From: Scilla litardierei
Lineage: Eukaryota > Streptophyta > Magnoliopsida > Asparagales > Asparagaceae
NCBI GenBank assembly: GCA_030789695.1
Contig: CM061141.1
Coordinates: 276,155,871 to 276,219,870 of the forward strand
DNA length: 64,000 bases
Reading direction: 5' to 3'
Shown: positions 33,719-45,346 of the stretch, one piece after another
How positions within the stretch are numbered: position 1 is the first letter of the stretch
Layout of the letters: every line of letters begins with the position of its first letter
Program-made: the position numbers and the translations under genes
The notes under the pieces: model-generated
Databases searched by the model: none
What the model saw: only the letters and a program-made list of their open reading frames with translations
What the model was told of the DNA's origin: nothing

Positions 33719-36700
33719 ATGTCTACCGCTTCTAAGAACATTGTCGCCGAGCTTAACAAAGGTGAGAAGCTCAACGGCGACAATTATAAACCTTGGTCAA
33801 TAAAAATCCAATATGTTTTGGAGGAGCAAGATGTGCTTGAAACACTCCAAAACGTAATGGAAGAACATGAGTTGGGCAATACGGCCCAACATAAGAGGGA
33901 CCGAGAAGCTTATGAGACTTGGACTCGAAAGAACAAAATAGCACGTATTACGTTATAGTCCGCAATGGACAATGACATAATGCGTCTATTTCGGGAATTC
34001 GACCTAGCCAAAGACATATGGTCTGGGCTAGAAATAAAGTTTGGTGGAACTTCGGTCACCAAACTCCGCTCCTTAAATATTCAATTTGATTCGTACAAAA
34101 TGCGGCGAGATCAATCTATGAAAAAGCATCTCCGCCACATGGCGAATCTCATAGCTGAATTGAAGGATGCGGGTCTTACGCTGTCTGGCGAACAGCAGAT
34201 CCAAGCAGTCATTCGTTCACTCCCAGATAGCTGGGATAACATGAAAATGCACCTCACTTCATAATGAGTGCATTAAAACTTTAAGCGATGTATCCAAACA
34301 CCTCGAACTCGAGGAAGAGCGGATTCAAGCCGTAAAACCTAGTACCGAAGTGTACATGGCCGCTAGTTCCTCACATGGAGGAAAGAAGCGGAAGGATAAA
34401 CGCTTAAGGTTTATGAACGAACGAAAGTAAGAACCGGAAACCTCAAAGAAGACTAAGAACAAAAAGTGGCAAAAGAATGTGCACTCAAAGAATAAACTTG
34501 AAGAAGATCAAGTGCTTTAAGTGCAACAAGTACGGTCACTTCGCCCGTACGTGTACGGATGGAAGTGATAAGGTAACTTGTAGGGCTAGTTACATATGTG
34601 TTTCTAGTTCCATGTTTCTTGCTGAATCTAACTATTTTTTGATTGATTCAGGGGCCACAGACCACGTAGCGAAGGACAGAAGGTTCTTCATAGAGTATCG
34701 AAGGATAACTCAAGGAACAAAGTGGATATACGTCGGCAACAACACTCGTGTTGAAGTCAAGGGCGTCGGAACATGCAAGCTAGTTCTCGACAACGGCTGG
34801 ACTCTATTATTGCACGACGTCCTCTTTGCTCCAGATATTCGAAGGAATATCGTATCCGTGGTCATGTTAATATCTTTAGGTTATGAATGGAGGTTCTATG
34901 AACAAAATATTGACCTTGTTTGTAATAGTTCTTTAGTTGGGTCGGGTAATGTTTGTAATGGATTGATTGTTTTAAACACTATGTATGATGATTCTTCTTC
35001 TATTAATGAAAGTTTCCATTTGACAAATGCTTCTAATTCTGAATCTGAGATCATTTGTTGGCAAGCAAGACTTGGTCACATTGGACCAACTAGAATGGAT
35101 AGACTTGCAAAAAGTGGCTTGCTATCTAATGTTTCAAAAGTTGAAATGTCAACTTGCGAACATTGTCTTGTAGGGAAAACTTGTCGCAAGCCGTTTGGAA
35201 CTGGCACAAGGGCCGAAGTTCCATTACAGCTTATCCATTCGGACATTTGTGGTCCAATGAATGTTAAGACAAGACGCGGGAAGTCCTATTTCATCACCTT
35301 CATTGTTGACTTCACCCGTTTCGGTCACATTTATTTGATTTCCCACAAACATGAAGCTTTATCTTGCTTCAAAAACTAAATGAGTTTAGTGGAAAATCAA
35401 CTAGATCGCAAGATAAAGGTCTTGCGAACCGATCGGGGTGGAGAATATCAATCAACGAGTTTTAAAGAACTCTGTGATGAAAAAGGCATAGTTCATCAAA
35501 TAACTATGCCTTATACTCCGCAACAAAACGGTGTTGCGGAAAGAAGAAATAGGACATTGATGGAAATGGTCCGATCAATGATGTCTCAGGCAAATTTTGC
35601 CCATCACCTTTTGGGGTGATACATTATTGACGGCAGCATTCATCTTAAACCGTGTACCCTCGAAGTCGGTAAGTTCTACTCCTTATGAGTTGTGGAACAA
35701 TAGAACTCCAGACTTAAGCATTCTAAAACCTTGGGGTTGTGCCTCTTACGCACATTTATCCTCTCACAAATATGGCAAACTTGGGCCACGTGGGAGGAAG
35801 TGTATCTTCATCCGATACGCTGAAAACTCCAAAGGATATGTTTTCGTCGGTCAAGAGGACAATGGGGGTCTAGTAGAATTCGAATCGAGGAATGTTGTCT
35901 TCTTAGAAAACGAGTTTCCAAGACAGGGTGAGATAAGTCAAGACTTATCCTTGTTTGAGACTTGGGATCAAGAAGGATCGGAACGTTCGAGTGGGAGAAT
36001 TCTTGGTGAAGAGGAAAATGACCCTCATACTTCACCTATGGATGATACGAACGATACTAATCCTATTCCGAGTGGGAGTGATGTTATTCCAAATGGGATT
36101 GATGTCATTCCAAGTGGGAGTGATCAAACTCAACCAAGACGTAGTAATCGAACAAGGCTAACACCTCTGAGATTTGAGGATGAATTTCCTCAAACATTCA
36201 TGACATTACTACAAGATGATGACGAACCTGCAAATTTCAAACAGGCCGTCACATGCCCTGCTAAAGATAAATGGATAGCGGCGATGGAAGAAGAACTTCA
36301 ATCCATGAAAACAAACCAAGTCTGGGACTTGGTTGATTTACCTAAGGGACGTAGAGCCATTGGGAACAAGTGGGTTCTCAAAATCAAGCATAAGGCTGAT
36401 GGCTCCATCGAGAAATATAAAGCTCGCCTTGTTGCGAGGGTCTATGTTTGGAAATGTGTCCCAAAGATCCAAAAGAAAAGAAAGCTATGGAAAAGGTTCC
36501 ATACTCCAGTGCTGTCGGGAGTCTGATGTACGCCATGATGTGTACCAGACCGGACATTTGCTATGATGTTGGTATGGTAAGCCGTTACCAATCCAACCCA
36601 GGACAGGCACACTGGAAAGCGGTGAAGAGTATATTAAGGTACCTCAAAGGGACTGCGGACTATGTGTTATGCTATCAAGGCAATACCTTGAGACTCGAAG

Positions 36701-37164
36701 GCTATACCGATGCTGATTGGGCAGGTGATCTCGACGAGCGAAGATCTACCTCAGGCTTTGTTTTCTTGCTCGGGAATGGTGCAATATCCTGGAGCAGCAA
36801 GAAGCAAACCTGCATCGCCCTATCAACCATGGAAGCCAAATTTGTAGCATTCAGCATGGCGGTCCAAGAAGCTGTTTGGCTTAGGAAATTCTTAGACAGG
36901 CTAACGGATGCCACTGACTTGAGCACTGTTCCTATATACAGTGATAGTCAAGCTTCGATTGCCTATGTCAAAGATCCTAAATTTCATTGTAAGACCAAAC
37001 ACATTGATATTCGATTCAAGTTTGCGAAGGACTATGACAAACGGAAGGAAGTAGACATAGGATACATATCCACGCATAAGATGATAGCGGATCCCCTTAC
37101 TAAGGCGATCCCCAGAGATGTGTTCTTCAAACACTTATCATCTATGGGAATGCGTAGGTGCTGA
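33719..37164 (+). pseudogene. Defective copia gag-pol polyprotein
   Basis: Gag starts at the ATG 33719 (MSTASKNIVAEL; LNGDNYKPWSIKIQYVL) and is cut by TAG at 33956. The next segment holds LRSLNIQFDSYKMRRDQSM. The zinc knuckle CFKCNKYGHFARTC (~34510), protease FLIDSGATDHV (~34637), GAG-pre-integrase (CWQARLGHIGPTRM, CEHCLVGKTCRKPF) and integrase core ([35 protein letters not shown], giving D, D and E) follow, with a stop near 35377 and a frameshift near 35610. RT starts KTNQVWDLVDLPKGRRAIG, then at ~36440 jumps from KARLVA to CVPKDPKEKKAMEKVPYS. The segment with the catalytic YVDD is gone. RNase H remains (YTDADWAGD; STMEAKFVA; YSDSQASI; HIDIRFKF; TKAIPRDVF) and ends with TGA at 37164. Confidence 0.9.
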
Positions 37165-38224
37165 GCTGTATCATGTGATATTTCCCATGTCTATAGAAGA
37201 TCAAAGTTTAATAAAAAGAAGAAGTTTTTTTATTATATATTGCATACAAGTTTCTTACAAATGATTTTATATACATTTGTGTTTAAGTCTCAGCTATTTT
37301 ATTGTATGTATGTCGGACAGATTAAGGTTGGCTCTCTCACATGAGCAACCGCCTTATCTTATCAGATGGATAAGATAGAGATGAGACTAGTTTAAAGTCA
37401 AAATCATTAGACAAATGATTTAGAGTCGTGACTTAAACAAGATAGTCGAATGAAAGATCTGCATCATATGGATGCTTACAAAAGATCTGAGATCTGTATC
37501 ACAAGGATATTTAAAAGCGATCTCATAGGATTTTTTAAATCCTATCTGTCTTATGCAGGATGAGAGTCCGGGAATATTTCATGGGTAGTAAGGGGACTCA
37601 AAAGATAGGCACTGTGGTGTCTGATCTTTCATCCGTACAACATCATTAAGACATACTGTCCCTGGGAAAGGAGTGATGTTGTAATACGTGTTCATACCAC
37701 GTATGCATTTCGACCACTGAGTTAGTAGCAATAGTGTTTGCTATTATGTGAGACTCAAAGGCCATATGGGTCTTAACTCTTACCCTCAAGGACTCCAATT
37801 GGTTCCTTTAGATTTGACGAGATGATCACTATCTTAGCGTGTTGCTAATGGGCTATGATAATTCGGCTCGGCGGGGCACGTTAGAAAAGCGAATCAATTC
37901 AAGATCAGAAGGTTCGCAAGAAGAGGAAGATTGATTTCATATTCGCATTTGGACTTTAATGATTCAAAGCTGGCCAGCCAATTATGATCCAGATGGGATT
38001 CAATTGTTGAATATAAAGTATAAGAAATGTGAAGAAATAATCTAGGGTAAAGCATGCGTTGAACTACTCAACTTTGCACCTTCGAGGTCGTTGTGTATCT
38101 CTAACAAGTGCACAACAACAGACTCTACGCGCAGGACGGTCGCACGGTCTATTTCTCGGTATGATAGATGAAAGAACTAAGAGAAAGACGTTCTCTTACA
38201 ATCCCCTCAAGTGTGAGTGGGAGA
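37165..38224 (+). other. 3' untranslated region and polypurine tract of the copia element
   Basis: About 1.06 kb. No gene. It ends GTGAGTGGGAGA (38213-38224), a polypurine tract directly before the 3' LTR. GATCTG/AAAGATCTGAGATC words repeat near 37455-37500. Confidence 0.65.
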
Positions 38225-38829
38225 TGTTGGATATGGATGACGTTTGTACACCCTTGTAGGGGATGTACGAGGGAATACGGACCTCGAACGTCTTGTACAC
38301 GAAGTCGTGTGCAAAGGGAATCTGTTCCCTTGCGGAGAGGATCTCTAGATTAGTGAGAAAGTCGCATTATATGTGCATAAGTGCATGCGACATATGGCTA
38401 ATAAAGGGGGAATATCTTAAGCTTATGTTGTACCATGCATATGGTACAACTTAAGCTTATGTTGTACCATGTATGATGGTACACTTTAGTTAAATTGTTC
38501 CAAAGGAACAATTACTCCTAAAATAACTACCTTGGGGGCTATAAATAAGACCCAAGGCTTAGCCATTTATTACACTTTTGCATGGCATTCTTGCCTTGCA
38601 TTTCAATCTAGCGAAGCTCTACCGAAATCCTTCCTCTCTCTTTATCCAAGTTCTTAATCTAAAAGTAGAGATTTAGATTGTGGATTTAGTAGCCTTACTC
38701 CGTTCGTGAGAAGACTCGATCCGTCGTGGCGAATCCGAAGGCGAAGTTCCGAGACTACCGTGCCGCATACGCAAGCGTAAGTCTCAACTTCATTTATCGA
38801 TCCTAACGCTGTTTTGATAGGATCCTTCA
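38225..38829 (+). repeat. 3' LTR of the copia element
   Basis: 605 bp, aligned with 31355-31958 with about ten differences, for example AAGTCGTGTG for AAGTCATGTG and GATAGGATCC for GACAGGTTCC. TATA box at 38540-38547. Followed by AATGA, the target duplication. Confidence 0.95.
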
Positions 38830-38834
38830 AATGA

Positions 38835-39410
38835 AACTCTACTATTAGCTGAGTCTGATGATTTATATCGTATACTTTTCATAGAAAACACACCAAGCTT
38901 CACGCATTGATTGACTATATTTGGAGTATTGCTTTGTTGTCTGATATCACTTCTTATTGCATGAAAATTGTACGCTTCACTTTCATGTTGACTAAATGTA
39001 TGCTATGTTGATATGACTGGATTAGTTTACTTTCTGAAATCAAACTGAGTAGATTACATTACTCTGCTGAAAGTTTTCATGCACATTCTAAAGAGTGAAC
39101 TGAGCATTACATATTTTTCTTTCTCCACATATCTTGAACATCATTTCTATACCTAAAATCATTGTTGAATCTCCCTTTAGCGTATCCTATATTAGCATAT
39201 CCCCCTTGCTATAAAAGTCCATACTCCAACACCCCAAAATCAAAAAATAATAATAATACATGCATATCTCTTTATCTTTTGATTTGGGATCCGTGTGTAT
39301 ATATGTGATTACAAAAAAAAAGACAAAAAGAAAAATAACAAAAAGAAAAAAAAAGTGAAGAAAGAGATTCAGAAAAGAAGTTCATACATGATCCCATCTC
39401 ATTTCTTTCT
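38835..39410 (+). other. 3' untranslated region of A, second part
   Basis: Continues the A sequence after the copia insertion and matches the minus strand of B (around 42600-41990), including AAAACACACCAAG and GATCCCATCTCAT. An A-rich tract lies at 39310-39360. No gene. Homology to B stops near 39405. Confidence 0.6.
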
Positions 39411-39633
39411 ACTACTACAAAAAAAACGCTTGCATAACGCTTTTTTTTACACTTGGATAGCGCTTTTAAGCGCTATCCAAGCTACCGCTATGGTAGCTTG
39501 GATAGCGCTTTTATAAGCGCTATCTAAGTGGTTAACTATTTTTTTGATTTTCTTTTTTTTTAAAAAAATTAAACAGTAGCCACGGCCTGTCCGTGGCTAA
39601 TACCTATTATACTTGATGCGTATAATAGGTATT
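39411..39633. mobile_element. Hairpin-rich DNA-transposon-like fragment at the A/B junction
   Basis: Starts ACTACTACAAAAAAAACGC, like CACTA-transposon ends (CACTACAAGAAA). It then has a long inverted repeat: CTTGGATAGCGCTT / AAGCGCTATCCAAG (39452-39481), GCTACC-GCTAT-GGTAGC (39481-39497), and a second CTTGGATAGCGCTT…AAGCGCTATCTAAG (to 39528). Arms of ~35 bp fold back around 39489. Two more perfect stems follow: TAGCCACGG/CCGTGGCTA (39577-39599) and AATACCTATTATAC/GTATAATAGGTATT (39599-39633). No protein. The LTR of B resumes at 39634. It could be a CACTA end, a foldback element or a MITE remnant. Confidence 0.55.
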
Positions 39634-40534
39634 ACGTTCACAGTAATGTGGTCACAGTCGTTCAATTGTATAAAAGAAATAACAAATTAATAAGGACGCC
39701 TAGGGGTAGGGAATCCCCGCTACTCGTCGTATCTCATCATCGTGATTCGTAGGTTTCACAATTGCTAGACTTGAAACTCGGGTGAACTAGTTGCAACTAA
39801 ATGTAGAACCAAGCTCACGCTCTCGCGCTATTGCCGGTCTATAGCCAACCTAGGGTAGGGTCCAATCTCTTGCAAACCCTAACCTAGGCAAACTAGTGTG
39901 AAGAACAACATCATCATTCAATCGCCCCTCGAGCACACTCTCGTGCAAACTCGAGCTACGACCTATGTTGGGATAGTTCCTACCCGTCCAATCTCTTGCA
40001 AACGGGTATTGGTATAGAATTACAATCGAAAACCCTAGTTTCGGTCCAATCTCTTGCAAACCGATTCCGGAGAAATTCAATTGCAACCCAATTCGAATTT
40101 CTAGGGCTTCCTATCGAGTTGGGATCCAATCTCTTGAAAATCCCAATCGGTATGAATCCCTAGCTATTCGTATTATAGCAATCCCAAACTAACCCTAATC
40201 AATTCTAGCAATAATTTCACCAATTCATCACAAATTGGAAATAGGGTTCGTAGGGTTCATCCCCACGCCCTAAGACGATAGAACTACTCACAATTCATAA
40301 TCAAATCCAATAGAAATTCACAAGTAAGACGAATGGAATTCATAGCTATATTCAATAAATCAATAAAAATGAAGTTTTTGAGAGAGAGAGACAAACCAAT
40401 GAAGAACAAGATAGCATCCAACAAAAAATCACTTTTCTCTCCTCCCCTAAAAGCTAAATCTAATTCCTAAAAAGTTCATCAAAAATGGGCTGCAAAAGTT
40501 CTGAAAAAGCTCTCTAAACTAGGTTAAAAAATGG

Positions 40535-40544
40535 GGTTAAATAC
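40535..40544 (-). promoter_or_regulatory. TATA-like box in 3' LTR of B
   Basis: The minus strand reads GTATTTAACC, about 84 bp downstream of the array. Confidence 0.45.
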
Positions 40545-40627
40545 CCCCCAAAATCGCCCAAAAAATCCTGATGAAAATGCCCCTGCGCAGCCTCAAAATC
40601 GCAGTTTACGCTACAGGCAGCGCGGCT

Positions 40628-41019
40628 CACTCGGCCGAGTGACAAATGTCACTCGGCCGAGTGACAAACCCGGTACAATTACAGAGAGTTGGGGGTCTCG
40701 GGGGGTCGTCTCCTCGGGAGTCACTCGGCCGAGTGACTTTTCTTCACTCGGTCGGTGGGCGTTCTTCACTCGGGCGGACGGTGTTCCTCGCTCGGTCGGG
40801 TCGGAGCTTGGGACTATACAGACGAATTCCAGAGAGTTCAGCATTTTTGATGCCGTCGTCTTGGCTCCACTCGGGCGAGGGATGACTCGGTGCTCGGCCG
40901 AGTTGTATGGCGATGCTCGGCCGAGTGCACGCTAATATTGGCTCTGATGCGTGTCCGATCTGGCCGACCGAGCGGGCTGTCTATGCTCGGCCGAGTGACT
41001 CCTTCACTCGGCCGAGTGG
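40628..41019. repeat. CACTCGGCCGAGTG array in 3' LTR of B
   Basis: About 13 sites, with exact or near-exact copies at 40628, 40649, 40721, 40906, 40916, 40984 and 41005 and variants such as CACTCGGTCGGTGGG and CACTCGGGCGGACGG. It aligns site by site with the 5' LTR array 60408-60798, where several sites carry extra C-to-T or G-to-A changes. Confidence 0.85.
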
Positions 41020-41313
41020 CATGCTGAAAATGCCCATTCTTCATGTTTTTGCCTCCTCGTCGCTCCCACGACGTTCTTTCTTCTTCCACTCTCCAATCGC
41101 AAAATACCCCTCAAGAGAGTCGGCGGTGACACTCCGAAGTGGGTGCATCTCAGAATCACTCCAAATCGCTCTAAATCTCCTGAAATAAGAAAAAAACAAC
41201 AAATCATGAAAAGCATAGCAATATTGTCGAATAAACGTGAAAAACACGATTTGAGCGATCTAAATGGCATGCAAACATGCAGAAAAAAGGTGTAAAATAT
41301 GGACTGATCAAAA

Positions 41314-41325
41314 TCCCCCAAGCTT
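41314..41325 (-). promoter_or_regulatory. Polypurine tract of element B
   Basis: The minus strand reads AAGCTTGGGGGA, three bases before the 3' LTR. The same AGCTTGGGGGA recurs at 41881-41892, 42922-42932 and 46703-46713. Confidence 0.8.
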
Positions 41326-43291
41326 ACCTCTTACTCGTCCTCGAGGAAGATGAGTAAAGAGCGAACCCGGCGGATAAAGATAAAGAAAACGGCGGAAAGG
41401 TGGAAAACGGAAAACGAAAAACAAAAATAGAAAACGAAGAGGGAAGTTGCTAGATCATTTTTCTCAGGACGTGGGGTTTGCTTACTCATATAGCATGCAT
41501 CGAATATAAAACACGTGTCAAAGAATTTTATTTTGATATCATAGTATAATGGTGCATTTGAAATAGAAAGCCCAAGAATATCAATTTAGCATGAAAAAAA
41601 TGGAATAATTATAAGATTAGCATCGTCTGAAGCATCTAAAGAGGTATACAATATCGTAGATCACACACTTTTCAATTGAATGCTTTCTATAAGGAGTATA
41701 AGAGATATCACACGATAGAGTAGTAAGAATAGAAAAAGTGGGGTTTTCATGAAATGAATGCTAAGCGTAGATTTCTGGATTTCGTGAAACTTTAGCGATC
41801 TCACCGAGTATAAAATATTACTTAGCCTAGGTTGTCATGCATCGTCAGGTAGTCACTCTCTCACACATCATTGGATTCTCTCCCCCAAGCTTATCTATAA
41901 GCGTGGTGGTATATACAAAACAATATTTACATCCTCGTTTCTTATGAAGCTCCAAAAGTAAAAGAAAAAACAAAAACGAAAAGAGGGAAGAAAGAGAGAA
42001 AGTGTATGAGATGGGATCGTTTTCGAACTTCTTTTCTCTTTTCTTTTCTTCTTCTCAAATCTTTTTCCTTTTTGTTTTCTTTTTCTTTTTCTCTTTTTTT
42101 GAATGCATATATACACAAATAATCCCAAATCAAAGAGAAGGATAAACAAGTATTTTTTTCTTTGGGTTTTGGGGAATTTGGAGCATGTGATATAATAATG
42201 GGGGAATGCCAATAATAGAGTCGCTAAGGGGAGATTCACCAATGAATATAAAATAGAGAAATTATGTTCAAGATATATGGAGAAAGAAATAAATGTATCT
42301 CTCAGTTCACTCTATAGGACGTGCATGACAACTTCAGCAGGGTAATATAATCTACTCAGTTTAATCTCAAAAAGTAAACTAATCCAGATTTATCAAAGCT
42401 AGCAAACATTCAATCAACCTGAAGTAAAGCGTACCAAGCATGCAATAAGAAGTGATATGAGAAAAGAAAGCAGTACTCCAAATATAAGCAATCAATGCGT
42501 AAATCTTGGTGTGTTTTCTACGATAGCATACATATGAATCATCAGACATCAGCTAATAATAGAATTTCATCCATTTTCATACACCAAAAGAGAGTGAGTT
42601 ACTATTTCTAAATGCAAGGCAGAACATAGCATATGATATCAGAAATAAAAAAGCTATGACACGACAAATATAGCATGCATATAGAGAAAAGCTAACACCA
42701 CGTCGTCATCATCACAGAAAAGTCATCTCTAGTAGGAGATGAAAGAAATAAAGACAAAAGAAAAATAAAAACTATTTACAATGCAGCACGCAAAGAAAAT
42801 AAGAAAAAAGTGATGAATGGTAAAAAAAAAGAAAAAACATGATGAAAAATGGGTGCAAAAGCGGGAAAACGTGGAAAAACTAAAAATAAAGGTGATAAAA
42901 GCGGAAAGCGTGAGAACTCACTCCCCCAAGCTAAACCGCACAGTGTCCTCAATGTGCGAAGTGTGGCACACCGAGAGACGTGTAATGGGAGGGGGGTGGG
43001 TATGCATGATAAAAAGAAAGAAAAATAAAAATAACAAAATGAAAATATGATGCGGATGTGATGCATGCAAGGATAAGAGTGATGCAGATATGTGTGTGTC
43101 ACCAAAAATACTCTCCCTCTCTCCCGAAAAAGGATATAGAATGATATGATCAAAAGGTGGACAAAAATAGTGATGAGAGGAGGGGGTGGCAAAAATCATC
43201 AGGACCAAGCAGAGAATGGGCAGCATAACGGCAAAAAGGAGCAATGGCATCAAGGGTGTGCCTAAGATGGTGGTGCTGCACCATCTCCGTC
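41326..43291 (-). other. 3' untranslated region of element B
   Basis: About 2 kb between ORF1 and the polypurine tract. It holds two further AGCTTGGGGGA copies (41881-41892; 42922-42932, next to TTGCACATTGAGGACACTGTG on the minus strand) and a CT-rich tract (42040-42110 on the plus strand). The apparent frames are lysine- or phenylalanine-rich low-complexity sequence. Confidence 0.6.
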
Positions 43292-45346
43292 CTAAGGTGG
43301 AGGTGGTGGTGGTGGTGGCTGGGTAACAGTCTGCTGTGTGGGTGGTGGTGGGGGTGGTGGGCGTGGAACAGTCTGCTGGGTGGGTGGTGGTGGGGGTGGT
43401 GGGCGTGGAACAGTCTGCTGGGTGGGTGGTGGTCGTGGCAGTTGCTCGAGAATCTGGGTCAGGCAAAAGTGAATGCCGGGAAGTAGCTCGAGGCGGTGCT
43501 GCATGGCGGTGACTGTGGAAGACAGAGCCCTAAAATCGCCCCTGAGTCCACTCATCGCCCCCTCAAGAGAGCGAACGCTCTGAACTAAGGTGTCAGGGGG
43601 TGGTGGAGCGGAGGGACAGACAAGTCTACGCTGAGCAGGTCGGGGCTGTCTGATACGGGCAGTGTAGGTGATCGGGACAACAGGCATGGATGGAATGGGG
43701 GATGTGCTCACTAGTGGATGCCCAGCCTCAGTGCGAGGCTGGGATACAGGCTGGTGTGAGGTGGAAGCAGCAGCAGTGGAAGTGGAAGACAAAATCGGTG
43801 ACGAGACGGCAAGAGAGGTCAGTGACACAGACGTGGGAACAGACGTCACGACGCTCTCAGATAGGATAGCTACGGTGGAGACAGAAGGGTCGACCGCTGG
43901 GGAGGAAGTGTGGGGTCCAAAAGGTGAAACCCCAGCGGATATCAAAGTGGATAGGGTCTCCACGACGGAAGCAAAGGAAGACTCGCCGCTCTCAAGTATG
44001 GTGGGTGGACGCTCGGGTAGCAGAGAGGTGAGTGGCTAAACTGACAGGGGCACAACAGTGGTGGGGGTGGTGGTAGACGTGGTGGCAGTGGAGGACGACT
44101 CAGTAAGTGTACTCCCGACACCGGCAGAAGTGTGGACAGAGGTGTCAGGAGCGGCAGAAAGTGCAGGCTCAGGCTGAGGGATCACAGGGTCAACAGGTGC
44201 AGGGTGTGCCTGCTCAGCCTCCTCGGCCTCAAGCACGTAAGCGGTGGGGATCAGGAGATCCATCGCCGAAAGCCAGTCCTCGTGTGATGGTCCTATGTGT
44301 GTCCGAGTGGGGCTCAAAAGGATCATGTAGTCAGCACCGAAGGCACCGTGCAACCATACCCAGTGCCGCTAGCCGTGGGGACGAAGCATCTTCATCCGGG
44401 CCATGACGTCTATCGAAAGTGAAGTGGGGCCCGAATGTCGACGTAGGTCGGTCGGAAGGTCCTCACCGGTCATCAAGGCTAGCAGGGTGATCAGGCCGCC
44501 GCAACATATCGGGGAGAGAGCGCCCACCGATACGATGATGCAGTCCAAAAACCATCTAGCGACGTCAATCTCAACGGCGGGGACCATCGTAACACCATCC
44601 CTATCCAGAACTCTGGGGCAAGTCATCGCGTAGAGCATATAGAGCTCAGGCGTAGACATCGTCCCAGGCTCGTACCTCGCTAGAAAAGTGGTCGCCATAA
44701 GGCGCTGTGCTATGCGGAGGCAGGGGTGGACTATTGCCGAGGCCTTGGCCCTACTAGGGTCAAAGGCCTGTGGTAAACCCGTGATCCTGTCCCAAAAGGC
44801 ATGTGAATCGAAAGATGGGGGAGGGATGTGTGTGGGGGCGTAGGCTCGGTCGGGCGCGGGGACTGCGGGCCACTGAAAGAACGCTCTAAGCATATCGAGA
44901 GTGATCTGACACTCTCGATCCATGAGTCTAAAGGAGCATCCCTCAGCGGTCCAGGCGATCGAGCTGAGTACCTCGAGTGTCGGACGGACGTAGGTGTCCG
45001 CCGACACAGAAAGAAAATCTCACCAGCCCAGGCGGTCTAGGTCAGCTAAATGGACGAACCTGGAGGGTACTATCGGGCGTTGGGCGATACGCTTAAATCG
45101 GACGCGCTGTGTGTCATCTCTGAACGTAATCCCCAGCGGCCCGACAACGGGAGCCGGTGGTGGCTGTGCGTGAACGGGGTCGGCTAGTAATGGCTGCGGG
45201 TGGATGGGGTCGGCTGGTAATGGCTGTGTGGGGTGAGGTGGTGAAGGTAGAGGGGAGTCCTCCCTAGCGTGGGAGGGGCCGGGCTCATCCGTCCGCTTCC
45301 GCTTGGCGGAAGCTCCCCGAGTGCGTGGCCGTGTACGGGGCGGCAT
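43292..45346 (-). pseudogene. Athila-type ORF1 of B (long, nearly intact)
   Basis: One minus-strand frame of 685 codons from ATG at 45346 to TAG at 43292, with three in-frame stops (45022-45020, 44371-44369, 44038-44036) and no frameshift. Residues 1-50 are basic and Pro-rich (RTRPRTRGASAKRKRTDE, a possible nuclear signal). Residues ~75-330 are a globular part: RFVHLADLDRLGW, SADTYVRPTLEVLSSIAW, ITLDMLRAFFQWP, HPCLRIAQRLMATTFLARYE, ELYMLYAMTCPRV, ICCGGLITLLALM. Then come a Ser/Thr/Pro/Ala-rich stretch, a possible coiled coil (VQSVRSLEGAMSGLRGDF to HRLELLPGIHF), and a tail of three PRPPP(P)nTQQTV repeats. It matches the family annotated as Athila ORF-1. No signal peptide, transmembrane segment or enzyme motif is visible, so an envelope role is not supported. 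I infer a nuclear, possibly DNA-binding role. Confidence 0.75.

Larger units (their letters stand above)
31355..38829 (+). mobile_element. Ty1/copia retrotransposon inserted in A
   Basis: 7475 bp with LTRs of 604 and 605 bp, a tRNA-Met primer site, and an exact 5-bp target duplication AATGA (31350-31354 and 38830-38834). The LTRs differ at roughly ten positions, so the insertion is young relative to its host element. The polyprotein is broken by stops, frameshifts and a deletion of most of RT, so it cannot move by itself. The order protease-integrase-RT-RNase H identifies Ty1/copia. I do not assign a lineage. Confidence 0.95.
26060..39410 (+). mobile_element. Athila-like non-autonomous element A
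   Basis: Plus strand: 5' LTR 26060-27791, tRNA-Asp-type primer site, decayed gag-pro 27928-30674, then a 3' untranslated region interrupted by a Ty1/copia element (31355-38829). The 3' LTR is missing: homology to B ends near 39410. A lacks RT, RNase H and integrase, and also lacks the spacer array and ORF1 present in B; sequence jumps from the post-protease motif (~30695) into the region equivalent to ~43190 of B. It belongs to the same family as B, with the same LTR ends (TGATC…GATCA) and the same palindrome. Confidence 0.8.
39634..41310 (-). repeat. 3' LTR of element B (truncated)
   Basis: Starts TGATCAGTCC at 41310 after the polypurine tract. It aligns with 59408-61092 and lacks the last ~140 bp, which the hairpin-rich fragment replaces. 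Confidence 0.85.

Noticed and set aside
40531..41321. Overlapping frames rich in VTRPSD and SLGRVT in the LTR arrays
   Set aside because: These are translations of the CACTCGGCCGAGTG repeat in several frames and on both strands, not a protein family.
41895..42242. Lys/Phe-rich frames in the untranslated regions of B and A
   Set aside because: Low-complexity products of CT-rich or AG-rich tracts.
43292..45346. ORF1 as a retroviral-type envelope gene
   Set aside because: The position after pol fits, but I see no signal peptide, fusion peptide or transmembrane segment, and the N-terminus is basic.
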